Assembly: GCF_003634705.1 (NCBI RefSeq)
Contig: NZ_RBWU01000002.1
Span: 124,001 to 188,000 of the forward strand
Reading direction: 5' to 3'
DNA: 64,000 bases
Source: Actinomadura pelletieri DSM 43383
GTDB taxonomy: Bacteria > Actinomycetota > Actinomycetes > Streptosporangiales > Streptosporangiaceae
The first letter of the stretch is position 1. Every line of letters starts with the position of its first letter. The notes beneath the pieces were generated by a model that searched no databases, was not told the origin of the DNA, and saw only the letters and a program-made list of their open reading frames with translations. The position numbers and the translations under genes are program-made. Below, in pieces: positions 29,930 to 39,110 of the stretch.

Positions 29930-32900
29930 ATGTCCCCGAAGCTCAGCGTCGTCGTGCCGTTCCACAACACCGAGGAGTTCATCCGGGAATGCCTGGAATC
30001 GCTGGCCGGGCAGACGCTGCGCGACCTTGAGGTGATCATGGTGGACGACGGGTCCACCGACAACGGCGCCGTGATCGCCAAGGAGATGTGCGAGGGGGAC
30101 CCGCGGTTCCGGCTGGTGACGCGGGACCACGAGGGCCCCGGGCCCGCGCGGAACGCGGGGGTGCGGCAGGCGAGGGGGGAGTACCTGGCCTTCGCCGACG
30201 CCGATGACCTGGTCGAGCGTGAGGCCTACGCGCGGCTGGTCGGGTCGCTGGAGCGGACGGGGTCCGACATCGCGTCCGGCAACGTTCACCGAATGGACGC
30301 CGACCGGACGTGGCAGTCGCACCTGCACGACGGAGTGTTCACGGCGTCTTGTTCGAGGACGCATGTGTCGTCCAAGCCGTTGCTCATGCGTGACCGGACG
30401 CCATGGAACAAGGTGTACCGGCTGGATTTCTGGCAACGCGTCGGCCTGGAGTTCCCGAAGGGCTACTACGAGGACCCGCCCGTCACGGCGCGCGCGCACG
30501 CGTTGGCCCGTTCCGTGGATGTCCTGAGCGACACGGTCTACTACTGGCGCAAACGGCCCGGTTCCATCACCGAGGAGCGGTACGACTGGGACAACATCAC
30601 GCAACGCCTGTCCTCCGCGCGCGCACTGCGCGACGGCATGGCCGAGTACGCGCCACGTCTTCTGAACGCCTACGACGAGCACGCCCTGGTGGGAATCGAG
30701 TTGCGCGTCCTGTTCGAGGCGCTGCCCAGAACTCAGGACGCGCAGCGTGAGGAACTCGTCGCGATCGGAGCGGATCTGGCGCGACGCATCAGCCCACGCG
30801 TGCTGAAGCGGCTTCCCGCGATCACGCGCCTGCAACTGCACCTGCTGTGTCGGCGGACGTTGCCGGAACTGCTGGAGGTGCTGCGTTTCGTGCAGCTGCG
30901 GAAGGCGGGGGACGTGCCGAGGGTGCGGCGGGGGCCGCGACGCCGCTGGTACGCGGAGTTCCCGTTCTTCGAGGACGAGGACCTGGCCGTCCCGCCGCAC
31001 GTGTACGACGTCACCGACGAACTGAGGCCGGTCGCGGCGATCGACCGGGCCGAGTGGGTGGACGATCGGCTCCGCATCGAGGGCCACGCCTACATCCGGC
31101 ACCTGGACTCCTCGACCGAGGACGGTTCCCGCATCCGCGTGTGGCTGGTGGCGTCGAACAAGCGGGGCCTCATCCGCGTGCCGATCCGGCGGGTCCGGCG
31201 GCCGGACGTGACCGCGCGGTCGAGGCAGTCGGCGGTGTCCTATGACTGGTCCGGGTTCGTCGCCGACATCGATCCGTCGTCGCTGCGGATGTTCGGGCGC
31301 TGGCGCGACGTCGACTGGGTGCCGTTCGTCGAGATCACCAACCGGGGGTTGCGGCGGCGGACCACGTTCTCGAACCCGAAGCTGACCCGTCGGCAGTGGC
31401 CGGACGACCGCGAGTGCGCGCCCGGCGTCCTCGTCCAGGGTGTCGCCGGGAGCAGGCGGTTCGTTCTTCAGGTGCGGCGGACGACGATGGCGGTCGAGGC
31501 CTGCCGCCTGGAACGCGGCGAGCTGTGGCTGGACGGCCGGAGCAGCGTCCCGCTCGGCGACGACCCGGCGGTCGTCGCGGTGCCGAGGGTCGGCCGGGCG
31601 ACCGTCACGGGACCCGTCGAACCGCTCACCGACACCCGCGCCCAAAACGACGGGGACCGGGACGGCGGGTTCCGGGCCAGGCTGCCGGTCGCCGAGCTGA
31701 TGGGACGTCCGGGCGACTGGGAGATCACCCTGCCCGGTGGTGTGCGGCCCTACCTGGACGAGGAACCTGCCGGTACCGCGTTCCGCGTTCCCGGTGGAGA
31801 AGTCGAACTCGCCAGGACGCGGCGCGGCACGCTGCGTGTCGTTGCCCGGGAACTGGTCCTTGCCGTGGACGCGGTGGCCTGGTCGTCGGACGGTCACCTG
31901 CACCTACGAGGAACGTGCAGCGACCATGCGGGACGGCCGGGCGCACTCGTCGTTCGGCGCCGACGGTCGTCGGAGGAGCACACGGTCACACTGCGCTGGA
32001 ACGGTGACCGGTTCACCGCCAAGTTCTGTCCCGCGCGGATGCCGGTGCTCGGATTCTCCCGTCCGCTGGTCGCGGGCCGCTGGGACGTCGTCGCGACCGT
32101 CGGCGAACAGGAACGACCGGTCGTCGTCAGGCGACACACCCTCCGCGACCTGCCGGAGCCGTTCGAGGCGGGTCTGCACAGGATCACGGTGCGCGCCCAG
32201 AAGACCGACCAGTTGCAACTCCTGATCGAAACGGCCCTGGACGACGACGAACGCGGAGCCTACGCGCAGAGCCGCCTCCGCTCCGGGCACTACCGGCGCC
32301 ACCTGAACCTGCCCGTACGCGAACTGGCCGTGTTCGACGCCTACAAGGGACGCCAGTACTCCTGCAACCCCCGCGGCATCTACGACGAGCTTCGACGGCG
32401 TGGAACCGACCTCGAATGCGTGTGGGTCACCGAGAACGGCCAGTTCGGCAAGCCCGCCGGTGCCCGAACCGTCCTGACCGGTACACGCGAGTACTACGAG
32501 GCCCTGGCCCGCGCCCGCTATGTCTTCGGCAACTGGTCACAGCAGGAGTGGTTCACCAAACACGAAGACCAGACATATGTGCAGTGCTGGCACGGGACGC
32601 CGTTGAAGAAGCTCGGATACGACGTCAAGCAGATGCCGTACAAGCGCACCGAGGGCGTCGACTGGATGCGACACGACGTCCCCCAATGGGATCTGCTGCT
32701 CGCCCAGAACACGTTCTCCGTGCCGCTGTTCCGGCGCGCGTTCGGCTACACCGGCGACGTCATCGTCAGCGGCTATCCCCGCAACGACATCCTGAACAGC
32801 CCCCACCGGGCCGAGATCGGCGCGGCGGTGCGGCGGCGCCTCGGCATCCCGGAGGGCAAACGCGTCGTCCTGTACGCGCCGACATGGCGGGACGACTTCC

Positions 32901-33403
32901 ATCTGGCGATCGGCAAGCGGGCGTTCCGCCTGGAACTCGACATCGACAGGTTCAGGACGGCGCTGGGTCGCGACCATGTCCTGCTCCTGCGCACCCACTA
33001 TCTCGTGACCGACCGGCCGAAGCTGCGTCCCGGCGACTGCGTCATCGACGTCTCCGTCTACCCCGACATCTCCGAACTGTTCCTCATCAGCGACGTCCTC
33101 GTCACGGACTACTCGTCGGCCATGTTCGACTTCGCCGTCACCGGGCGCCCGATGGTGTTCTTCACCTACGACCTCGAGCGATACCGCGACCATGTGCGCG
33201 GTTTCTACTTCGACTTCGACGCCGAGGCACCCGGTCCGCTGCTGCGCACCTCGCAGGAGGTCGTGGACGCCCTGCGCGAGCCGTCCGCGCTCGACGCCGG
33301 GTTCCGGGACGCGCGGGCCGCGTTCGCCGCGCGGTACTGCCCGCTCGACGACGGTCACGCCGCATCCCGAGTGCTCGACCGGGTCCTGCGACCCGCCCAC
33401 TGA
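29930..33403 (+). CDS. fusion of GT2 glycosyltransferase and CDP-glycerol glycerophosphotransferase (teichoic acid synthesis)
   Basis: The product has 1157 residues; ATG 29930 follows AGGAGGAGG. Residues 1-about 250 are a GT-A fold GT2 domain (LSVVVPFHNTEEFIREC, IMVDDGSTDNG, AFADADDLV with the DxD motif). The middle 500 residues are beta-rich, with VYDVTDELRP and RIEGHAYIRH. The last 370 residues are the TagF-type glycerophosphotransferase (CDP_glycerol_transf): QCWHGTPLKKLGYDVKQMPY, VLYAPTWRDDF and VTDYSSAMFDFAVTGRP. It is predicted to act at the inner membrane face, extending a wall polymer with glycerol or polyol phosphates. The next gene is a paralogue, 22 bases on. Confidence 0.9.
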   Translation: MSPKLSVVVPFHNTEEFIRECLESLAGQTLRDLEVIMVDDGSTDNGAVIAKEMCEGDPRFRLVTRDHEGPGPARNAGVRQARGEYLAFADADDLVEREAYARLVGSLERTGSDIASGNVHRMDADRTWQSHLHDGVFTASCSRTHVSSKPLLMRDRTPWNKVYRLDFWQRVGLEFPKGYYEDPPVTARAHALARSVDVLSDTVYYWRKRPGSITEERYDWDNITQRLSSARALRDGMAEYAPRLLNAYDEHALVGIELRVLFEALPRTQDAQREELVAIGADLARRISPRVLKRLPAITRLQLHLLCRRTLPELLEVLRFVQLRKAGDVPRVRRGPRRRWYAEFPFFEDEDLAVPPHVYDVTDELRPVAAIDRAEWVDDRLRIEGHAYIRHLDSSTEDGSRIRVWLVASNKRGLIRVPIRRVRRPDVTARSRQSAVSYDWSGFVADIDPSSLRMFGRWRDVDWVPFVEITNRGLRRRTTFSNPKLTRRQWPDDRECAPGVLVQGVAGSRRFVLQVRRTTMAVEACRLERGELWLDGRSSVPLGDDPAVVAVPRVGRATVTGPVEPLTDTRAQNDGDRDGGFRARLPVAELMGRPGDWEITLPGGVRPYLDEEPAGTAFRVPGGEVELARTRRGTLRVVARELVLAVDAVAWSSDGHLHLRGTCSDHAGRPGALVVRRRRSSEEHTVTLRWNGDRFTAKFCPARMPVLGFSRPLVAGRWDVVATVGEQERPVVVRRHTLRDLPEPFEAGLHRITVRAQKTDQLQLLIETALDDDERGAYAQSRLRSGHYRRHLNLPVRELAVFDAYKGRQYSCNPRGIYDELRRRGTDLECVWVTENGQFGKPAGARTVLTGTREYYEALARARYVFGNWSQQEWFTKHEDQTYVQCWHGTPLKKLGYDVKQMPYKRTEGVDWMRHDVPQWDLLLAQNTFSVPLFRRAFGYTGDVIVSGYPRNDILNSPHRAEIGAAVRRRLGIPEGKRVVLYAPTWRDDFHLAIGKRAFRLELDIDRFRTALGRDHVLLLRTHYLVTDRPKLRPGDCVIDVSVYPDISELFLISDVLVTDYSSAMFDFAVTGRPMVFFTYDLERYRDHVRGFYFDFDAEAPGPLLRTSQEVVDALREPSALDAGFRDARAAFAARYCPLDDGHAASRVLDRVLRPAH

Positions 33404-33425
33404 CAACCCCATCACGGAGCCACAC

Positions 33426-36400
33426 GTGTCACCTCAGATCAGCATCATCGTCCCGATCCGCGACACCGGGACAAACCTGGCGGAATGCCTCCAATCCCTG
33501 GCCTGGCAGACGCTGCGCGACCTTGAGGTGCTCATGGTTGACGAGCGACCGGCGGAGAAACGACCAAGAGACGAACAGGATGGCAAGTCCGTCGCCGCGG
33601 AGTTCGCCGACAACGACGACCGCTTCACGCTCATTCGACCGTGCTGCGCGCGGCCCACGATGCGGGGCGGCGGGCTGGACTCGGCCGTCGAACGGGCCAA
33701 GGGGCGGTATCTCGCCTTCGTCGACGGTGACGACACGCTGCCGCCGTACGCGTACGAACTCCTGGTCGGCACACTGGAATCGACCGGGTCCGATCTCGTC
33801 GGCGGAAACGTCATGCGCCTGGACGGGACGCAGGTGCACCAGTCCCCGATGCACGCCCAGGCCTACGCCACGACCGTCCAGTCGACGCACGTGACCCGCC
33901 ACGCCGCCCTCCTCCAGGACAGGACGGTCCGCAACAAGGTCTTCCGGCGCACCTTCTGGGACGCGCACAGCTTCAAGGCTCCCTTGACGACAGAAACACA
34001 GGACGCGCTCGTCGCCGTGCAGACCCAGCTCCTGGCGAAGGCCGTGGACGTCCTCGACACGACCGTCTACTACTGGCGGGACCGTCCGGGAACGGCGACA
34101 CGGCTCCGTCATGACCCTGCGGACATCACCGACCGGATGGCCGCCCTTGCGACCGTTCGGAGACTTGTCGCCGACCACGCGCCGGAGCTTCTCACCGTCC
34201 ACGACGGCTACGCCCTGGATACAGAGGTGCGCGCGCTGATCCTCGCCCTGCCCGGAGCCACTTGGCAGGAGCGTGAACGCCTCGTCGAACTGGGCGCCGA
34301 GGTCGTCGCCTCCATGGCCGACACCGCCGCCGAGGGCCTGATATCGATCAGGCGGCTGGAGACCCACCTGCTCGGTGCGCGAATGCTGCCCGAACTCCTG
34401 GAGGTGCTCCGCTTCGAGGAGTTCGGTCTGCGGGACGTGCCGATCGTCCAGCAGGGCCGCGTCCGGCAGCGCTGGTACGCCCGCTATCCCTTCTACGGTG
34501 ACGTGGAACGCGGCATCCCCGAAGAGGTGTACGACGTCACCGACGAGGTTCGCCTCCGCGCCGAGGTGAACCGCGTCGACTGGGACGTGGACACGCTCAT
34601 CGTCGAGGGGCACGCCCACTTCGAACGGTTCGAGGTGGCGTCGGCGACGGACTCCCGTATCCGTGTCTGGATGCGCGACGTCAGGACGGGCAAGGAGATC
34701 CGCCTGCCGGTCGAACGCGTCCGCTACCCGGAGGCCACCGCCCGGTCCGAACAGTCGACCGTCTCCTACGAATGGGCCGGTTTCTGCGTCCGGGTCGAGC
34801 CCGACTACCTCCTGGACGGCGACGAATGGCGAACCGCCACCTACGAACTGTTCGTGGAGGTGTCGACGGCGGGACGTAAGGCCGTCCGGCGGCTGGAGGC
34901 GGAGAATCCGGCCGTCCGCTGGACCGCCGCGCGGCAGGTGGACGAGCATGTCGCCGTCCAGCCGGCGGCGGGCGACGACGATGTGTTCGTCGTCCATGTC
35001 AAACGCGCCAAGGCCGTCCTCACCGGCATCCGCGGGGACGGCGACATGCTCGAACTGACCGGATGGACGCGGCGTGCCCTCGGCGTGGGCGCCGCCGTGG
35101 TCGCCGCGCGGCGGCACGGCGGCGCGGAGGTCCGTGGCGAGGTGACGCTGCGCCAGTCGACCGTGGTGCGGATGGCGGCGGGCACCGGCTTCGACTTCAC
35201 CGCGAGACTGCCCATGCGGAGCCTGATCTCCGTTCCGGACGGGCACGAGCACACGCTGGGCCACCGCCCGCACCTGCGGGACGCCATCGACTGGGACATC
35301 CGCCTGACCGGCGAGGGCGGCCCCATGAGGCTCACCGTCGCGAGCAACGTCACCCCCACCCGCCACGCCCTCCCGACCATCCCGGAACGCGGACGGGAGT
35401 TCGTCCTGACACGGACCGCCTTCGGGAACCTGCGCGGTGTGGAGCGCAGCTTCCGGCCGGTGGTGACGGCGGTGGAGTGGGACGCGAACGGCGTCTTGAC
35501 CCTGGTCGGCGACTTCGCCGACCCGGTGGACCGACCCGACCACTTCGTCCTGCGGCGGCGCCGGTCAGGGGACGAGCACCGCCTCACCGTCACCTGGGAA
35601 CGCGGCCGGTTCACCGCCGCGTTCACGCCCGGGACGATGTCCGTGTTCGGAACCGACCTGCCGTTGAGCAGCGGAACATGGGAACTGCTGGCGCGTGCGA
35701 GTACCGGAGAGGTGGCCGTCGTCGTCGAACGTGACGTGATCCCGAGCCTGCCCGGCTGGTGGCGCGTGGGAACGCACGAATTCGAGGTCGGCGTGTACCA
35801 GACGGACGCGGTACGGCTTCGCAGCCGCCCCGCCCTGGACGACGACGAACGCAGCCCACACGCACAACTGCTCCTCCAGCAGCGTGACTACCCCGTCTAT
35901 CTGCGGAGCCCGCTCTCCAACGTCGTCGTGTTCGACAGCCACGGCGGCACCCAGTACAGCTGCAACCCCCGGGCCATCTACGAGGAACTGACCCGTCGGA
36001 TGCCCGACGTGGAATGTGTGTGGATTTCCCAGGACGGCCAGTTCGCGGTCGACGGGAACGCACGAACAGTCTTGGCGGGAACCCGCGAGCACTACCGCGT
36101 CCTCGCACGCGCCCGTTACGTCATCACCAACCATGGATTGCCGCCCTGGTACGTCAAGCGGGACGGTCAGACCTGCGTCCAGACATGGCACGGCACCCCG
36201 CTGAAGCGGCTCGGTCACGAACTCGGCGACATGCCGTACCACCGGACGGCGCGGTTCGACTGGATGGACCGGGAAGTGGGCCGGTGGGATCTGCTGCTGT
36301 CCCCGAGTCCCTTCGCCACACAGGTCATGCGCCGTGCGTTCCGGTACGACGGGAAGGTCCTGGAAGCCGGGTACCCGCGCAACGACATCCTGAGCACACC

Positions 36401-37010
36401 CGAGTGGGAGAGCCTCGGGACCGGTGTACGCAAGCGGCTCGGAATCCCGGACGGCAAGAAGGTCGTCCTGTACGCGCCCACCTGGCGGGACGATCGGTTC
36501 CACGCGCCCGGCAGATGCGGGTTCTCCCTGGAACTGGACGTCGAGACCATGCGGAACGCCCTTGGCGACGACCACGTCCTGCTGTTCCGGGCGCACCACC
36601 TCGTCACCGAACAGAACCGTCCCGCGACGGACGACTTCCTGGTCGACGTGTCCAGATACCCGGACATCTCCGACCTCTACATGGCGTCCGACGTGCTCGT
36701 CACGGACTACTCGTCCGCCATGGTCGACTACGCGATCCTGGGCAGGCCGATCGTCGTCTACGCCTACGACCTGGCCGCCTACCGCGACCACGTGCGCGGC
36801 CTCACCTTCGACCTGGAGGCGGAGGCGCCCGGCCCGATCGTGACGACGTCCGCGGAGGTCGCCGACGCGGTCGAGCACGCGTCCGATTCGGAGGAGCGCT
36901 ACGCCGAGGCCTATGACCGCTTCTTCGTGAAGTACTGCCCGCACGACGACGGCCAGGCGTCGGCCAGGGCCGTCGACCACATCTTCGGTGGCCTCCTCAG
37001 CACGGACTGA
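33426..37010 (+). CDS. second GT2 plus CDP-glycerol glycerophosphotransferase fusion
   Basis: The product has 1194 residues and its GTG 33426 follows CACGGAG. The layout is the same as for the gene at 29930: ISIIVPIRDTGTNLAECLQSL and AFVDGDDTLPP (GT2), VYDVTDEVRLRAEVNRVDWD (middle domain), then TWHGTPLKRLGHELGDMPYH, VLYAPTWRDDRF and VTDYSSAMVDYAILGRP. The GT2 half differs from its sister in having Glu-Arg-Pro after MVD (MVDERPAEK) where the first has MVDDGSTDNG, and a long insertion follows, so it may be degenerate for sugar transfer. The two genes form one operon for wall teichoic acid (inference). Confidence 0.9.
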   Translation: MSPQISIIVPIRDTGTNLAECLQSLAWQTLRDLEVLMVDERPAEKRPRDEQDGKSVAAEFADNDDRFTLIRPCCARPTMRGGGLDSAVERAKGRYLAFVDGDDTLPPYAYELLVGTLESTGSDLVGGNVMRLDGTQVHQSPMHAQAYATTVQSTHVTRHAALLQDRTVRNKVFRRTFWDAHSFKAPLTTETQDALVAVQTQLLAKAVDVLDTTVYYWRDRPGTATRLRHDPADITDRMAALATVRRLVADHAPELLTVHDGYALDTEVRALILALPGATWQERERLVELGAEVVASMADTAAEGLISIRRLETHLLGARMLPELLEVLRFEEFGLRDVPIVQQGRVRQRWYARYPFYGDVERGIPEEVYDVTDEVRLRAEVNRVDWDVDTLIVEGHAHFERFEVASATDSRIRVWMRDVRTGKEIRLPVERVRYPEATARSEQSTVSYEWAGFCVRVEPDYLLDGDEWRTATYELFVEVSTAGRKAVRRLEAENPAVRWTAARQVDEHVAVQPAAGDDDVFVVHVKRAKAVLTGIRGDGDMLELTGWTRRALGVGAAVVAARRHGGAEVRGEVTLRQSTVVRMAAGTGFDFTARLPMRSLISVPDGHEHTLGHRPHLRDAIDWDIRLTGEGGPMRLTVASNVTPTRHALPTIPERGREFVLTRTAFGNLRGVERSFRPVVTAVEWDANGVLTLVGDFADPVDRPDHFVLRRRRSGDEHRLTVTWERGRFTAAFTPGTMSVFGTDLPLSSGTWELLARASTGEVAVVVERDVIPSLPGWWRVGTHEFEVGVYQTDAVRLRSRPALDDDERSPHAQLLLQQRDYPVYLRSPLSNVVVFDSHGGTQYSCNPRAIYEELTRRMPDVECVWISQDGQFAVDGNARTVLAGTREHYRVLARARYVITNHGLPPWYVKRDGQTCVQTWHGTPLKRLGHELGDMPYHRTARFDWMDREVGRWDLLLSPSPFATQVMRRAFRYDGKVLEAGYPRNDILSTPEWESLGTGVRKRLGIPDGKKVVLYAPTWRDDRFHAPGRCGFSLELDVETMRNALGDDHVLLFRAHHLVTEQNRPATDDFLVDVSRYPDISDLYMASDVLVTDYSSAMVDYAILGRPIVVYAYDLAAYRDHVRGLTFDLEAEAPGPIVTTSAEVADAVEHASDSEERYAEAYDRFFVKYCPHDDGQASARAVDHIFGGLLSTD

Positions 37011-37101
37011 CCGAACGCAACCAACAGAACGGGACATCTCTCAGCGATCTTCACTAAGCTCAACGTTCCGCCCAGCCGATGGCAGAGGAGAGCGTGAGCG
37101 C

Positions 37102-38307
37102 ATGAGCGGAGAATTCGTCCCCGCGTCCAACGCCTTAACGGCACGGTGGGCCAAGGACGCCTGCGACGGCACGACCACGGTCCTGTCCGGCGCGGGGGTG
37201 TGGCCGCTGCTGGCGTTCCTCGCCGCCGCCTCCCGCGAGCCGGGCCGGGCGGAGTTGCAGGAGGCCATCGGCATCGACGCCGCCGGTGCCGACCGGCAGG
37301 CGCGCGTGGCGGTGAGCCTGCTCAAGCACGCGACGGAGGCGGCCGCGCTCGGCGTGTGGACGCACGCGGACCTGCCCGTGGAACCGTGGTGGCGCAAGGT
37401 CGTCCCCGCCGAGGCGCGGGGCGAGCTGACCGGCGAACCCGACGCCGACCAGTCCACGCTGGACGAGTGGGCCCGGGAGAACACCGGTGGCGAGTTCACC
37501 GAGATGCCGGTTCAGGTCCGCCCGGACACCATGCTCGTCCTCGCGACCGCGCTGACCGTCGACACGCGGTGGCGGGAGCCGTTCGACGCCGTTCCGCTCC
37601 GTCCCGAGGAGGGTCCCTGGGCGGGACGCGCCAAGGCTGTGGCGGGCCTCACCCACGCCAGCCAGGACGTCACCCGGCTCGCCCTCGCCCCGGAGACACC
37701 GGCGGGACCGGTCACCCTGCTGACCACCCAGGGGGAGGACGAGGTCGACGTCATCCTCTGCCTGGGCGAACCCGAACGCGCCCCCGGAGACGTGCTCGCC
37801 GCGGCGATCGAGGCCATCGACGGCAAGCATCGGCTCCGTCGCGGTGAGCGGCTCCTCGAACGGACCCTCGCGGACAAGACCCCCGGCCTGCGGATCGACA
37901 CGGTCACCTCGTTCGAGCCGCACACCACGCTGCGCGCCACGACCGCGGCCTTCGACATCGCCGCCCACCACGACCTGCTGGCCCGTCCGAAGGTGTTCGG
38001 GCTCGCGACCGTCTCCACCATGGACGGGCGCGGCCACCTGCCCGGAATCAGCCGGACGCCACTGGCGGTCGGCGCGGCGGCGCAGGACGTCACCGCGACG
38101 TTCTCCGCGGAGGGGTTCCGGGCGTCAGCGGTCACGGCGATGACCGCGGTGCTCGCGGCGGCCCCGATGGCGGAGGCGCAGGTCCTGAACGTCACGTTCG
38201 ACCGGCCGTTCGGCTTCCTGGTCTGGCACCGGACGAGCAGTCTCGTCCTACTGGCCGGTTGGGTCGCCGAACCCGCAGACCATCCCGAGGAGGACCCCGC
38301 CCCCTGA
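37102..38307 (+). CDS. serpin-family protein (proteinase inhibitor I4), no signal peptide
   Basis: The product has 401 residues and its ATG 37102 has GAGGAG about ten bases upstream. The serpin layout is seen in the N-terminal NALTARWAKDA and TTVLSGAGVWPLLAFLAAAS, the breach/shutter-like VLATALTVDTRWREPFD, the hinge EGFRASAVTAMTA leading into a short reactive loop, and the C-terminal VTFDRPFGFLVWHR and VLLAGWVAEP. Serpins trap serine or cysteine proteases covalently; the hinge is consistent with inhibition, but the Met/Ala-rich loop gives no clear P1 residue. With no export signal it would act inside the cell. It follows the teichoic acid operon by 91 bases. Confidence 0.8.
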   Translation: MSGEFVPASNALTARWAKDACDGTTTVLSGAGVWPLLAFLAAASREPGRAELQEAIGIDAAGADRQARVAVSLLKHATEAAALGVWTHADLPVEPWWRKVVPAEARGELTGEPDADQSTLDEWARENTGGEFTEMPVQVRPDTMLVLATALTVDTRWREPFDAVPLRPEEGPWAGRAKAVAGLTHASQDVTRLALAPETPAGPVTLLTTQGEDEVDVILCLGEPERAPGDVLAAAIEAIDGKHRLRRGERLLERTLADKTPGLRIDTVTSFEPHTTLRATTAAFDIAAHHDLLARPKVFGLATVSTMDGRGHLPGISRTPLAVGAAAQDVTATFSAEGFRASAVTAMTAVLAAAPMAEAQVLNVTFDRPFGFLVWHRTSSLVLLAGWVAEPADHPEEDPAP

Positions 38308-38313
38308 CGCCCG

Positions 38314-39048
38314 TCAGCCCGGGCGGCGGGCCCGCGCAAGCAGGCCCGTGCCCGGCCAGGCACCGCACATCGGCAGCCGCCGTTCGAGGACGGCGGTCAG
38401 CCGCAGCGCCTCGTTGACGAACGGATGCAGCGGGGCGAGGTCCTCACGCCGGACCGTGCGGTGCCTGAGACGGCGCAGGAACGGGCGGAGCAGCACGCCC
38501 CTGCTCCACACCCGCTCCAGCACGAGTCCGGCGCCCTCGATCAGCTCCACGAACGTGCGGCGCGTGTAGCGGCGGACCCGGCCGAGGGCCACGTCGTGCG
38601 CCGACCACAGCGCCATGTCGCACGGCACGGACACCAGCGCCGTCCCGCCGGGCCGCAACACCCGGGTGATCTCCGCCGCCGCGCGCTCGTCGTCCTCGAT
38701 GTGCGCCAGGACGTCCAGGGCCAGCGCCAGGTCGAACCGGCAGGACTGGAGCGGCAGGTAGCGCGCGTCGCCCTCGTAGGCGGCCACGCCCTGCGCCCGC
38801 GCCAACGCGACCGCCACCGGGTTCAGATCGATCGCGGTGGCCTCCCAGCCGTGCTCGGCCAGCACCCGCGAGGCACCGCCCGCCGCGGCCCCGATGTCCA
38901 CGGCCGTGCCCGGCACGCTGTACCTCAGCAGCTCCGCGGACAGGATCTCCCGGCGCTCCCGATACCACCAGTTGTCGTTCTCGATCCGCGCGATCCGCCG
39001 GAGTTCGATGGTGTCCACGGGACAAGCGGACGCCATGGACGGTGGCAC
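38314..39048 (-). CDS. class I SAM-dependent methyltransferase
   Basis: The product has 244 residues; GTG 39048 follows GGTGGA and ATG 39036 is an alternative. The Rossmann-like core has motif I AVDIGAAAGGAS, motif II ATAIDLNPVAVALA, then RFDLALALDVLAHIEDD and RVLRPGGTALVSVP. The C-terminal part is basic, with a hydrophobic ending like those of polyprenyl- or lipid-associated methyltransferases. The substrate is unknown. It converges on the serpin gene and lies just downstream of coxG on the same strand. Confidence 0.85.
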   Translation of the reverse strand: MPPSMASACPVDTIELRRIARIENDNWWYRERREILSAELLRYSVPGTAVDIGAAAGGASRVLAEHGWEATAIDLNPVAVALARAQGVAAYEGDARYLPLQSCRFDLALALDVLAHIEDDERAAAEITRVLRPGGTALVSVPCDMALWSAHDVALGRVRRYTRRTFVELIEGAGLVLERVWSRGVLLRPFLRRLRHRTVRREDLAPLHPFVNEALRLTAVLERRLPMCGAWPGTGLLARARRPG

Positions 39049-39110
39049 GTTCCACCGACATCGCCGTCCGGCGAGGGATCGTTGACCGGTGTTTGACCCC
39101 GCGCCGGACG

